Source of the DNA: Diorhabda sublineata
Lineage: Eukaryota; Arthropoda; Insecta; Coleoptera; Chrysomelidae
Length of the DNA: 64,000 nt
Assembly (NCBI RefSeq): GCF_026230105.1
Contig: NC_079476.1
Location: forward strand, 38,554,559 to 38,618,558
Direction: 5' to 3'
The position numbers were made by a program, and so were the translations under genes. Below are positions 1 to 12,600 of the stretch, one piece after another (positions within the stretch are counted from its first letter, which is position 1; every line of letters starts with the position of its first letter). The notes below the pieces were generated by a model, which was not told the origin of the DNA, ran no database searches, and worked only from the letters and a program-made list of their open reading frames with translations.

Positions 1-189
1 TTCTTTTTACGGCGAATCTCTTCCCATACCTCCTACAGAAGTACAGGATCTTTTTGGTAGCAAACTGACCTCGATATTTCTCATTAGTCGATTCAGTGTG
101 CTCTCCAAAACTCATTTTTAAATCTGGAGTAAATACTGAATATTCTTTCGTTTCGATAAGCTTGAATATTCTCAAATTTTGGCTTATTC

Positions 190-520
190 TTCTTGCTCTA
201 CCACTAGCGATATTCCTTGGTAATCATGCCATCTTCTAAAATCCACATGGAGCTAGTTAGCTTATCCTGGATCTGCTCTATGTTCCTTCCAGCTATGTCA
301 TCGACGTAGCCTATGGAGCAACTTTATTCTGAGAATATCCTCATGGGATATATTCCAAATCTTCGATCGTATATTGCTTTTTATTCTCAGATCATCCCCC
401 AAGGAGCTGCATCGGTAGTATTTAACCCCTTCGGAAACCATGATGCTTTTCAGATAAGTAGCTTTCACTGCTGCTTGAAGGTTTGATCTTATAAGTTCCC
501 GATAATCGTTAACTAAATTA
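190..520 (-). pseudogene. Non-LTR retrotransposon reverse transcriptase fragment (jockey/R1-like), broken
   Basis: Reading the minus strand, the stretch at about 330-356 gives WNISHEDILR, the segment that in jockey- and R1-type reverse transcriptases lies just before the catalytic loop (family form: GPxLWNIxYDxILR). The catalytic box follows at 291-311 as YVDDIAGRN, normally YADD, and then EQIQDKL and a methionine-rich stretch as in the palm/thumb junction. The two parts are in different frames, so at least one frameshift separates them, and the frame closes near 195. An open frame of 142 codons runs through part of it (298-726) but its first half resembles nothing I know. The enzyme would have copied the element RNA at the target site. 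This is an old 5'- and 3'-truncated copy. The clade is inferred only from the motif spacing. Confidence 0.6.
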
Positions 521-726
521 ATAATAACAACAAAACAAATGTTAAAACAAATCTTTTCGTCATTTATACATTGTAGTATAAAATAAGCATCCACTTGTTT
601 AAAAATGTTAGTTTTCGCTTGAATGTTGTTAAAATTATTAATCACCGTGACGGGATATTGTTTCACATCCATCTTGTTTGGCCATGAGAAGATACCGTAT
701 TTTTTATCATTGCGTTTTTCAGACAA

Positions 727-1261
727 ATGACCACTTGCTGCGATATCATTACTACGGATGAAGAATCAAATTTAATCACTACTCATTATAAAAGATTTAT
801 TAGTTATACGTTCAATCCTTGCATTTTGTTCATTTGTTGTTATCATGAGTAACGCAGACTTAACCTCAAAATCCCCGGCTGGAGACTCTTCCTCAGGAAG
901 TAGTTTTCGGTCTCAATTAAGTAAATAACTAACTCAAATGGGGTGCACTATTGTTATTAAATTAACCGACACTAGCTTTCTACTGAAACTTAATTTACAA
1001 ATCGAGAAAAAATCGCTTAAACATTAACATTCAAATAAAACAATTCACAACAAAAATTTCTTTATAAAAAAATCCTTTCAATTTTTCTAGACAACTGAAT
1101 GAATACAAGATATTTAGAAAGTGAAAACAATGTCGTGGAAACGAAGCTCAAAACTTTCTGAGCAGTAAAAGACGAATCAAGATGCAGCAAAGTGCATTGG
1201 ATTCGAGAGAGCTTCAGAAAACTTCGGGAACGAAAATTATTAATAAGAAAATTGCATATCA
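727..1261. other. Unassigned AT-rich stretch with one small open frame
   Basis: No mobile-element motif seen. A 27-codon open frame on the plus strand (845-928) starts MSNADLTSKSP and is rich in serine and glycine. It ends at a TAA that overlaps a weak splice-donor-like AAGTAAAT. This might be the first coding exon of a host gene or chance; there is no other support. Confidence 0.2.
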
Positions 1262-3330
1262 GTAACGATCTACTAGATACCTGGTGTCCAGAGATACCGA
1301 CACCTACGTCGTCTTCTGGAGCCCCGTAGAAATTCGTTATCAAAGTGACCGATATATAAATTCTATGAATTTTCCAGGCTGCTGAACACAAATATCAAGA
1401 CAGAAAATGTGTACGAGGCACCTGGCGTCCAAGGATGCTGACACCTATTGAAGTCTCGTGGAAATTCGTTTATAAGTAAGAAATATCCCGACGACGATGA
1501 CTGCGAGGTACCTGGTGCCTGAGGTGAATGGTTTATAAGTCGTCTTCTGGAGCCCTGCTGAAATTCGTTGAGAAATTGGCCAAATATATAAATTCTTCAG
1601 ATTTTCGATGTCGCTAAGCATGAATATCATAATAGTAAAAATCTACGAGGTACGTGGTGTCCAAAGATGCTGACATCGATATCATATGCTGGAGTCTCGT
1701 GGAAATTCGTTAATAAGTAAGAAATATCCCGACGACGAAGTACCTGGTGCCTGAGGTGGATGGTTTATAAGTCGTCTTCTAGAGCCCTGCTGAAATTCGT
1801 CGAGAAATTGGCCAAATATATAAACCTGGAGATTTTTGAGATCGTTGAGCACGAATATCATAAAAGAAAATGTCCACGAAGTACCTAGTGTCCAAAGATG
1901 TTGACATCGATATCATATGCTGGAGTCTCGTGGAAATTCGTTAATAAGTAAGAAATATCCCGACGACGAAGTACCTGGTGCCTGAGGTGGATGGTTTATA
2001 AGTCGTCTTCTAGAGCCCTGCTGAAATTCGTCGAGAAATTGGCCAAATATATAAATCCTGGAGATTTTCGAGGCCGCTAAACACGAATATCAAGACATAA
2101 AATGTCTACGAGGTACCTGGTGCCTGAGGTGAATGGTTTATAAGTCGTCTTCTGGAGCCCTGCTGAAATTCGTTGAGAAATTGGCCAAATATATAAATTC
2201 TTCAGATTTTCGATGTCGCTAAGCATGAATATCATAATAGTAAAAATCTACGAGGTACCTGGTGTCCAAAGATGCTGACATCGATATCATATGCTGGAGT
2301 CTCGTGGAAATTCGTTAATAAGTAAGAAATATCCCGACGACGAAGTACCTGGTGCCTAAGGTGGATGGTTTATAAGTCGTCTTCTAGAGCCCTGCTGAAA
2401 TTCGTCGAGAAATTGGCCAAATATATAAATTCTTCAGATTTTCGATGTCGCTAAGCATGAATATCATAATAGTAAAAATCTACGAGGTACCTGGTGTCCA
2501 AAGATGCTGACATCGATATCATATGCTGGAGTCTCGTGGAAATTCGTTAATAAGTAAGAAATATCCCGACGACGAAGTACCTGGTGCCTAAGGTGGATGG
2601 TTTATAAGTCGTCTTCTAGAGCCCTGCTGAAATTCGTCGAGAAATTGGCCAAATATATAAATTCTTCAGATTTTCGATGTCGCTAAGCATGAATATCATA
2701 ATAGTAAAAATCTACGAGGTACCTGGTGTCCAAAGATGCTGACATCGATATCATATGCTGGAGTCTCGTGGAAATTCGTTAATAAGTAAGAAATATCCCG
2801 ACGACGAAGTACCTGGTGCCTGAGGTGGATGGTTTATAAGTCGTCTTCTAGAGCCCTGCTGAAATTCGTCGAGAAATTGGCCAAATATATAAACCTGGAG
2901 ATTTTTGAGATCGTTGAGCACGAATATCATAAAAGAAAATGTCCACGAAGTACCTAGTGTCCAAAGATGTTGACATCGATATCATATGCTGGAGTCTCGT
3001 GGAAATTCGTTAATAAGTAAGAAATATCCCGACGACGAAGTACCTGGTGCCTGAAGTGGATGGTTTATAAGTCGTCTCCTAGAGCCCTGCTGAAATTCGT
3101 CGAGAAATTGGCCAAATATATAAATCCTGGAGATTTTCGATGTCGCTAAACACGAATATCAAGACAGAAAATGTCTACGAGGTGCCTGGTGTCCAAGGAT
3201 GCTAACATCTACGTCACAGGCTGGAGTCCTGTGGAAATTCGTTGAGAAATTGGCCAATTATTTACATCCTGGGGATTTTAGAGGTCGCTGAACATCAATA
3301 TCATGACAGAAAAGTTCTAGTGGTACTTCT
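1262..3330. repeat. Satellite array, 232-bp composite unit, about nine units
   Basis: The phrase TACCTGGTG recurs twice per unit. Unit starts measured at the shared C of CGAGGTACC are 1646, 1877, 2109, 2251, 2483, 2715, 2946 and 3178, giving a period of 231-232 bp except for one 142-bp step. Each unit is a 90-bp part (TACCTGGTGTCC... ending GACGACGAAG) followed by a 142-bp part (TACCTGGTGCC... ending CTACGAGG). The two parts are homologous: both contain an AAATTCGT block. The two edges of the array carry simple monomers of about 140 bp (1279-1418 and 3181-3325). No coding potential persists across units. Copies in the core are nearly identical and edge copies diverge, as expected for unequal exchange. 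Confidence 0.93.
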
Positions 3331-5758
3331 TCAACAATTTTAAGGGGGATGGCCGCCTCTGTCCAACGAACTATGATACAGATACTCTTGTTTAAACAAC
3401 TATCTACCTACCAACGTTATGATAATCTTGTGGATGTTTTATTGATGTTCAGATAACAAAAAAAATGAAACTAGTGTTACAAATTCAATCAAATTAGTTT
3501 TATTAAGTCGATAATGAAAAAAAAAACCTTAAACAGTCGCAGTCTGATACATAACAATAGAAAATATATAAACGTAGTACGCAATAGACAAAAAAAGACA
3601 GTCAAGCATTATTACATGACTGATTAATCCATACAAGGTTTGACACATTAGCATTTAAACGTTATATCGTTGACTTTCTTAGAAACCCAACGAAACGGCT
3701 GCATTTTTTTTTCAGAAGTAGTAATTCATTAGATTAAATAATTAGCGTCCCGTATTGTTTCTTACACTGTAAAAAACTATAGAAAATAAGTTACTACACC
3801 AATAGTACTATTCAATATATTTCAGCAGGTGTATCAAATTATGTTTACCCTTAAACGTAGTCATATTTTAGTATGATTTATGTTTAACCTCAAAATAGAT
3901 TCCAGTTTCTGCGATTACCTTTTCATCGGTACAAAATTGATGCCCAGCGAGCATTCACTTGAGATCTGAAAACTGGAAAAAGTTACTGATGCCAGATCTG
4001 GAGAAAACGGTTTTCATTGATTTTAACATTCCTTTAAATGAGGCGATTTATTGACGATTTGGTCTCACAAATGCTTCAATAGCGCTACGTAATAGTCGAT
4101 CCTCATGGTTTCTCTTTTTCTAAGATAGTCGTTGATTTTTATACCAGGTGCATTCAAAAATACTGATGTCATAACCTTGTCAGACGACTTTTGAGTCCTT
4201 CGACGTTTTAGAGTCTGTTTATCAGATGCAGTCAACTCTGGTGACTGTCGATTGTACGATTGAAAAATTCGAAATAAGGCTCAGAATCATTCGTTTATGT
4301 TTTTTGAATACCCTTATAATTATTCGAGATATCTTTATGACTGCAACTTAACTAGTATTTTCTTATTTTCACTGGCAATACAGAGCAATTTGGACATAAA
4401 AAGTAAATTTATCTCTGACTGTATTACATAAAGAAAGCTACAAAGAGATAAGTTCTCTTTAAGGCGGATTCACACCAACGGGCACGTCAGATCAGATCAC
4501 GGTCAGAGACAGTCAAGTCAAAGTCGCAGCGACTGTCCATAGCGTTTACCGTTTTGCATATTTCTCACATTCAATCTGAAGCTTAAGTTTTCCAAACTTT
4601 CATGATGAATTCAAGTCTTTTTTCTTCTATCTCCTCCATGGTTCAGGTGTGCTGATTTGCATATTGTAAACTAATATAAAACTTATAAGGAAAAGCTAAG
4701 GTCTTACGGATCAAATCTCCCTCATTTGCTAAGATTTTAAAACATGCAGTTACATGTAGTATTCCTATCCCTTAAAAATTTCTTAACACTACTTTTGGAG
4801 TCAATAAAAGCAGTTAAGGAAATTAAAAAATTGTGCAAAAACTTTAGACGTTAGTCCTTCACGTGTTTTACAGCTTTCTTCAAAGTTTTACCTCCCCAAA
4901 GTAGCAGTTAATGTAATTGTATGGTTTGATGCTAAAGCCCATACACATTTGTAACAATTAAGATGTAAAACAACTTTTTTTTGATTTAAAATTGACCATG
5001 TAAATTATACATAATGAATAATTTATAAACAAATTAAACTTAATAATTGTGACAAATTTTGAATGTAAAAAAAGTGATTTTGCAGCATGAATTGTCATCG
5101 AAAGGAATTATTATTTTTTTGTTATAAACCAATATTTTAATAGTGTACTTGTGTAGTGTAGAATGGAGTCCAAAGGGCAGCATGCGGCGACAGCGGCGGG
5201 AAAACAACACGACTTGTCCTACCGGAACTGTAATTCCGGTTGAGCTGCGACCGCGGCGGCATCTGTTGTTCAAATGAATATTTATAACTTTCAAGATTTA
5301 CATATTATCGGTGTTCCACCATCGCTTACCGGTCTCACAATTTATTTCGCAGGTTGTGGTGGTGTGTCGTTTCTATAACTGACAAGGTATGCGTGAAAGG
5401 GGGTCGAATACGAAAAAATAAAACTTATTTTAGGACGATACGGGCATTTATTACTATAATATAAATCTTTATTCAACTGGAAATGTCGTTACGATCAAAA
5501 CGAACAGAATCGTAGAGATAAATCAATTATTTAAACAATTATTTCAAGAGATTCACCTAAAAATATCGGATAATGTCATAAAAACTCATATTAACTTTAG
5601 TTGTTTAGTCACTTATAGAATCGCGCGTCCGTGTCTTAAGATATTCAAGTCTGATGTTGCAAATTTTTAGATTTGTAAGTAAATAAAAATTCCAGGAATC
5701 AAACAAAACTCGATAGTGAAACTTGAGGATTAACTATCCCTAGACTACCTAATTACAA
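3331..5758. other. Unassigned AT-rich intergenic sequence with one GC-rich island
   Basis: I see no gene or recognised element. About 4460-4560 and 5160-5280 are much richer in G and C than their surroundings. The second contains an interrupted palindrome, ACCGGAA/TTCCGGT, at 5221-5240, and runs of CGG/GCG. Both may be ends of an old DNA transposon. A splice-like 34-bp stretch (5353-5386) sits between TTTCGCAG and GTATGCG and is open in one frame, but is short enough to be chance. Confidence 0.4.
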
Positions 5759-8174
5759 CGCCTGGTACTAATTTTATAACTAAACTATGATTTCGGAATC
5801 TATCTTCACAAAAACTCGTACTGAATTAAACTACCCCTACCTGAATACACGCGTATACGTGGGAGGTTAAAATATAAGCCAGAATTTTGTTTTGAACAAA
5901 AACAGTTCACCAAAAACCTCTTTAAACGGACCAAATGAATAATAATCGCATAGGGACAAATCGGAACTGTAAGGTGGGTGTTTCTATATTTCCCAGCATG
6001 AATAACTATATCGAGTCCGTCTATTAACAACACCTGGTACTAATTTTATAACTAAACTATGATTTCGGAATCTATCTTCACAAAAACTCGTACTGAATTA
6101 AACTACCCCTACCTGAATACACGCGTATACGTGGGAGGTTGAAATATAAGCCAGAATTTTGTTATGAACAAAAACAGTTCACCAAAAACCTCTTTAAACG
6201 GACCAAATGAATAATAATCGCATAGGGACAAATCGGAACTGTAAGGTGGGTGTTTCTATATTTCCCAGCATGAATAACTATATCGAGTCCGTCTATTAAC
6301 AACACCTGGTACTAATTTTATAACTAAACTATGATTTCGGAATCTATCTTCACAAAAACTCGTACTGAATTAAACTACCCCTACCTGAATACACGCGTAT
6401 ACGTGGGAGGTTAAAATATAAGCCAGAATTTTGTTATGGACAAAAACAGTTCACCAAAAACCTCTTTAAACGGACCAAATGAATAATAATCGCATAGGGA
6501 CAAATCGGAACTGTAAGGTGGGTGTTTCTATATTTCCCAGCATGAATAACTATATCGAGTCCGTCTATTAACAACACCTGGTACTAATTTTATAACTAAA
6601 CTATGATTTCGGAATCTATCTTCACAAAAGCTCGTACTGAATTAAACTACCCCTACCTGAATACACGCGTATACGTGGGAGGTTGAAATATAAGCCAGAA
6701 TTTTGTTATGAACAAAAACAGTTCACCAAAAACCTCTTTAAACGGACCAAATGAATAATAATCGCATAGGGACAAATCGGAACTGTAAGGTGGGTGTTTC
6801 TATATTTCCCAGCATGAATAACTATATCGAGTCCGTCTATTAACAACACCTGGTACTAATTTTATAACTAAACTATGATTTCGAAATCTATCTTCACAAA
6901 AACTCGTACTGAATTAAACTACCCCTACCTGAATACACGCGTATACGTGGGAGGTTAAAATATAAGCCAGAATTTTGTTATGAACAAAAACAGTTCACCA
7001 AAAACCTCTTTAAACGGACCAAATGAATAATAATCGCATAGGGACAAATCGGAACTGTAAGGTGGGTGTTTCTATATTTCCCAGCATGAATAACTATATC
7101 GAGTCCGTCTATTAACAACACCTGGTACTAATTTTATAACTAAACTATGATTTCGAAATCTATCTTCACAAAAACTCGTACTGAATTAAACTACCCCTAC
7201 CTGAATACACGCGTATACGTGGGAGGTTAAAATATAAGCCAGAATTTTGTTATGAACAAAAACAGTTCACCAAAAACCTCTTTAAACGGACCAAATGAAT
7301 AATAATCGCATAGGGACAAATCGGAACTGTAAGGTGGGTGTTTCTATATTTCCCAGCATGAATAACTATATCGAGTCCGTCTATTAACAACACCTGGTAC
7401 TAATTTTATAACTAAACTATGATTTCGGAATCTATCTTCACAAAAGCTCGTACTGAATTAAACTACCCCTACCTGAATACACGCGTATACGTGGGAGGTT
7501 GAAATATAAGCCAGAATTTTGTTATGAACAAAAACAGTTCACCAAAAACCTCTTTAAACGGACCAAATGAATAATAATCGCATAGGGACAAATCGGAACT
7601 GTAAGGTGGGTGTTTCTATATTTCCCAGCATGAATAACTATATCGAGTCCGTCTATTAACAACACCTGGTACTAATTTTATAACTAAACTATGATTTCGG
7701 AATCTATCTTCACAAAAGCTCGTACTGAATTAAACTACCCCTACCTGAATACACGCGTATACGTGGGAGGTTGAAATATAAGCCAGAATTTTGTTTTGAA
7801 CAAAAACAGTTCACCAAAAACCTCTTTAAACGGACCAAATGAATAATAATCGCATGGGGACAAATCGGAACTGTAAGGTGGGTGTTTCTATATTTCCCAG
7901 CATGAATAACTATATCGAGTCCGTCTATTAACAACACCTGGTACTAATTTTATAACTAAACTATGATTTCGGAATCTATCTTCACAAAAGCTCGTACTGA
8001 ATTGAACTATCCCTACCTGGATACACGCGTATACGTGGGAGGTTGAAATATAAGCCAGAATTTTGTTATGAACAAAAACAGTCCACCAAAAACCTCTTTA
8101 AACGGACCAAATGAATAATAATCGCATGTGGACAAATCGGAATTGTAAGGTGGGTGTTTCTATATTTCCCAGCA
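5759..8174. repeat. Satellite array, 272-bp unit, about 8.9 copies
   Basis: CACCTGGTACTAA starts successive units at 5759 (as CGCCTGG), 6031, 6303, 6575, 6847, 7119, 7391, 7663 and 7935, exactly 272 bp apart. The last unit breaks off near 8174. Copies differ at only a few positions (for example GTTTTGAAC versus GTTATGAAC, GGTTAAAA versus GGTTGAAA). Each unit holds the 8-bp palindrome CGTATACG next to an ACGCGT. A 75-codon minus-strand frame is open only in the two copies with GTTTTGAAC and is stopped in most others, so it is not a gene. Confidence 0.97.
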
Positions 8175-9570
8175 TAATTCGTTGAATGTTTCCATCGTCA
8201 GCCGAGCTGTATGCGATCAGGAGTTATCTTGCAGCAATATCGCACTAACGATTGTAATCTCGCGTCGTTTTGACATGTTTCACCGTGTTTTTAAGGAATT
8301 AAACCTGTCATGTCCCTAATACACACGATACACAACACCTTTCTCTTTATTTTTCGATTATATCTGCAGAAGATATTTGCAATCATCCCAGAGTGTGAAT
8401 TTATGATCAAACGAAGTCTGATGTCCAATTTTTCAATCATACCGCGTCTGTCTCCCATTTTTGAGCATAAAATTTAAGCAGCGTTGCCGGATTTACAACT
8501 GGTATGAAGATTGAGTAAAAATAAATGTGTTTTTCCATAAAATCGAGTTGCGTTAATGATATTTTCGAAACAGAATAAAGAAAACAATTATTGTAATGAC
8601 CCTGAAGTTACCAATTATTGTTAACATTATAAATCAGGAGTTCCCTGATAAAAACACGACTTAAAACAATAGACAATCGGTATATGACGCGACAAAAAAG
8701 TGAATTGTTCGGTAGAAAACAATTGTGTTTATGGGTCAATAAGATCCATTGAATTCGGTAGGTGGGTAGAGGTCAAAATATTCGTAAAAACCTACACACA
8801 AACGATTTTTGAGAAAGTACGTTAAATTTTTGATTCAACAAATTATAACGTTCATACATATTTTCAATATTTTTGCCCTGATTTTGATTGATCGGATTCA
8901 ATTTAAATTTTGCACACTTGTCATAGAACGACGACAATGCAATGACTCGATCAACATATTTGATTATCCTGATCAGATACACCAGGATTCATAAATTTCT
9001 TACTGTATCCTTTGTAAACTAGGTAAGCACGCAGTTTCATAGTTATAAAATCGAGATGCAACCATCAAAACATCTGAATACAGTGAGGACTTATTCACCA
9101 TAGAAAATTGATTCAAAATGCAAAAATTGGTAAACAGTTTAGAGATACATACATACAATTCCTAATGAGACAATTAATGTCTCTAATGTAAGAGCATGGG
9201 GTGGTTTCTCGGAAATTTTCAAACCATTTTGAACGCACCTACTTATTGAGTGATTTAAGGTGACGAAAAAGTAATTGGGACTCCAGATCTATTAGCTCCA
9301 CGCTAGAGTCTTTACCAGTTAAGTTATCCTAGAGACAAGTACCTCATTTATATTTCAGTTTCTTGATAAAAGACAAACCGAGAAGCACTACCGTCCATCT
9401 TACCAACTTAGAGAGTTTAAGAACAATTTATCCTGTCAAAAGTGACAAGCGTGCAATTTACTAGCTTCTTGGATAAGTTACAGACATTGAGTAACAATGA
9501 AATAATACTTTAAAAAAGTTAGAAGCATTTTATGATAGGAAACCTAAGTAAAGAAAGTATGTTTCTAAGA
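8175..9570. other. Unassigned AT-rich intergenic sequence
   Basis: No recognisable coding motif, RNA gene or tandem repeat. Short open frames on both strands between 8773 and 8994 overlap each other and have no family resemblance. Confidence 0.5.
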
Positions 9571-10210
9571 TAATTTTAGGTAATTATCTAGATAAGTTAC
9601 ACCCCTTCGATTTCGTTAAAATTTTAGTAGGTTATAGAGAAAATTATGCTGAAAATTTTGATGTATATATGTAAATCCATTCCGGTACCTTTTTGCGTTT
9701 AAACAATCAAATAATTGTAATGATTTTTCAGTGATTGTGATATTTAAATTAATCGTTGAAACCTAACCTAACCTAACTTTCTCTACAAAATGAAATCCAA
9801 TCACGAGCAGGGGCTGCTGTTATCGAAAACTCTTCCATGGTTTTTTCTTGATGAGGTGGTCGACAATAAATAAAATAGATTTACGAACTGTATGTAGAAT
9901 CATCGCTTATTTTATTCATTGTTGACCACTTCAACAAGAAAAAATCATGGAAGAGTTTTCGATAACAGTAAACCCCGCTTGTAATTGGATTTCATTTTGT
10001 AGAGAAAGTTAGGTTAGGTTAGGTTTCAACGATTAATTTAAATATCAAAATCACTGAAAAATCATTACGATTACAATAGTACAAAAAAGTATCTGAAGGG
10101 ATGATTTCCGCGCCCTATATATATTGTTCAGCGTGATTTTCTTTATAACATACTAAAATTTCAACCAAATCAGAGGGGTGAAACCTAATCTAGATAATTA
10201 CCCAATTTTA
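9571..10210. mobile_element. Palindromic DNA element with 8-bp target duplication and internal TTAGG-type repeats (copy 1)
   Basis: The element (9579-10202, 624 bp) begins GGTAATTATCTAGAT and ends with the reverse complement, ATCTAGATAATTACC. The two halves are inverted copies over nearly their whole length. The arms hold a CGATTTCGTTAAAATTTTAG block near the outer ends, a GAAACCTAACCTAAC tract (9757-9778) mirrored by GTTAGGTTAGGTTTC (10008-10026), and a TCCATGG-containing block near the centre. Flanks are TAATTTTA (9571-9578) and CAATTTTA (10203-10210), an 8-bp target duplication with one mismatch. An 8-bp duplication fits hAT-type mobilisation. No transposase is encoded. A second member with the same termini lies at 49457-50064. 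Confidence 0.85.
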
Positions 10211-11038
10211 TAATGATTTTAATGAGGATTACAACTAAAACTAAAAAATATTTAGATTTCGATTTTGTTCAACAACCTTGAAACATGGCGATTTTCTAGT
10301 ATAGATTCTAATTTAAGTACAGGATGAATTGAAATATTGATATACACCCTTCTTCCTGATGCCCTGAAGTTTAGGGTTTATTCAAACACTATCTTTCTGT
10401 CTTATAGGTAGTGATGACATTTTCTGGTTTGCCTGAAAATGGGGTAAATTATTTATGAAAACACTTCGAGATATCATGAGAGATTGGGAATTTAATCTGA
10501 AAATACTATATAGAATGATTTTTAGCTTAAATCAAGTCATGATTCTCAAATTATCAAGATGAAACAACTGCAGCAGTAATCTAAAAAGCTTAGTTTTCCG
10601 AAAACGATGAAACCGTCTTTATTTTTGTGGAGCAGGTTCGTCCTTCCTCGATTTCGCGTTTTAGGTGATGGATTCAAGTTTTATTAACAATTATGAATCA
10701 ACGCGAAATAATCCTACTTATTTTACTTAATCCACGTCCTGGAAAATGATAAATCCAAGGCAATTTTTGTAAAAACTTATCAAACGAAGCGTCCAACTAC
10801 AGAATTCTTCAGATAAATTTGGTAAATTCGTTTTTTTACGATATTTTATAACTTCTATCTTCACAACTATTCACGTATACCATTTTCAATCAGAAAGTAA
10901 GCTTGCAAAATGGCTGAAATATCACGCAAAAACGTCTAATAAACATATTTTAATCGAGACATGATTGCTAAAACTATTATTAAATGATTTACGACTAGGT
11001 ACTGTTTATTGATACATTTTCACATAGGACATGTCCAT
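10211..11038. other. Unassigned AT-rich intergenic sequence
   Basis: No open frame of note, tandem repeat or element boundary recognised. Confidence 0.5.
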
Positions 11039-11102
11039 ACCTAACCTAACCTAACCTAACCTAACCTAACCTAACCTAACTTAACCTAACCTAACCTAAC
11101 CT
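11039..11102. repeat. Interstitial CCTAA (TTAGG) pentamer tract
   Basis: About 12-13 nearly perfect copies of CCTAA with a single C-to-T change in one unit. TTAGG is the common insect telomere repeat. Unlike the tracts at 9757-10026 and 49650-49726, I do not find inverted arms on both sides here. It could be a true interstitial telomere seed or an ordinary AACCT microsatellite. Confidence 0.9.
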
Positions 11103-12169
11103 TGACGGTTAAACGATATTTTCTTGAACTTTATCAAATCGTTTTGGCAACATTGAAATAATTGTTATAAGAAATTAGTTCACGATGTACTTTAGTGTTA
11201 ATATATTATTAGGTGTAGTAGATTCCATATCAGTTGATGACGTCGGTTTATCAATTTTGTTGTTATGTTTATAAAACGGCCAATAAAATCTGTAACTGTA
11301 GGAAATCCACTATAATCATTTTTAACTTGATGGATATAACGGAGAAACCTCCAATTATTCGTCTTTAGACACAACACTCCACCTTTTGGCGAGAAGAATA
11401 ACGTCAAACTAGAATCGATATACCTCTAGAAAATATATCGACTATAATACGAACAGGTAGGTTCCTTATATTAGTTTAACTTTAATTACTGGGTGTAAAA
11501 TTGAAAGTAATCAATTCAACACAATTCAAAAATCTCTCTTCGGTTTCCTTGATCTTGATTTTATCAAATTTCCGACACATTTCCGTCCCTAGTAGTTTTC
11601 GAATTCGTTTGTTGATAGGTTGTTAAACTTGAGAGACCTTATGCAAAGTTCAGCATCTGCTTTTGGAAACGTCAAATGATATTATATGACAGTTTTAACT
11701 AAGAAGTCACTTCATTTAAGTATATTACACTCACAAGTCGACAACATCAACCTAGCCGATAATCATTTCTGTGAAATAACTGCGCATGTGCTTCATGTTG
11801 TCATAATCATTTCATTAATCAAACAAATCAAGTTTCATACCAAATTTTAACACCGGTCTCCACAATGGTCTGCACACAACGCGGACACAACGATTCCAAA
11901 TCATTTCCAAAGCAACCTTGGTTATTGTCTGAAGTTAACCTGTTTAGAACCAAGGTTACATCTTACTTGACTTCCTCTACGGCACTAGACTGAATGCTGA
12001 GTTTTTTTCAATGGCGTATACTTGCGAAAAAGTCGGCTGAGGACAACTGTATAAAAACAAAATTTTGTTTACTAAAAACTCTTGTTCAATCAATATCTGT
12101 CTTAGCTCACTCTTCAGGACGCTCTTATTGAATTCAATCACTTTTTGATTCTGTGATATGGAAAGGCAA
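11103..12169. other. Unassigned intergenic sequence with one short hairpin
   Basis: A perfect 10-bp inverted repeat, AACCTTGGTT (11914-11923) and AACCAAGGTT (11948-11957), forms a possible hairpin with a 24-nt loop. No coding motif recognised. A 64-codon minus-strand frame runs just downstream of the mariner fossil (about 11970-12165) without similarity I know. Confidence 0.4.
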
Positions 12170-12600
12170 CGATCAACATTGTCTTAAGTTGGGACTTTGC
12201 TTACGGTTCTTGTGGTCATACTCAAATATCCAGGTCTCATCTGTAATGATTATCTGAGTCTTGCAGGTTCTATAGTGACAATTTTTGCACAGCAAATCCT
12301 CCGAAATGGTTTTTTTGAGACCTTTATTGCGCACCATATCTTCCGGATGATCACACCTACATGTAACATCTTGCGGACATTTTGTTGATCTATAACTTTT
12401 CGGGTAACGTAAAATTTGTGTACAATTTGTAGACAAAAGCTAAAAAATAACTGAAAGAGACAAATAAAATGTAAGCTCTTTCATCTGGACTGTCTTCTAC
12501 TGATTGATGCCCCTCTTCCAATCATTCAAGTATTTTCATATATAAACTACAATTTCCGAAATATTTCTGGAGGTTTTCCACCAGATAAAAATTGAATCAT
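12170..12600 (-). pseudogene. Mariner-like transposase fossil, internally deleted
   Basis: Two separate parts of a mariner transposase are readable on the minus strand. Near 12480-12600 the N-terminal DNA-binding region shows PPEIFRKL and then GHQSVEDSP, the linker that normally ends ...EGRESVEDDPRSGRP. In 12173-12436 the frame reads LLCKNCHYRTCKTQ and then ITDETWIFEYD, which holds the first catalytic aspartate of the DD34D triad (ITGDETW in family members), at about 12231-12242. The middle of the N-terminal domain and everything after the first aspartate are gone, so the copy is dead. Transposases of this family cut and paste the element at TA. No terminal inverted repeats were found at this locus. 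Confidence 0.75.

Noticed and set aside
5806..7937. 75-codon minus-strand frame repeated in the 272-bp satellite
   Set aside because: Open in only two copies; a single A/T change makes a stop in most others, so there is no selection for coding.
11039..11102. Chromosome end (telomere)
   Set aside because: Only about 64 bp, surrounded by ordinary sequence on both sides, so internal.
11914..11957. Hairpin as a terminator or tRNA-like RNA
   Set aside because: Simple 10-bp stem without tRNA arms or a following T-run; one isolated dyad is expected by chance in this length.
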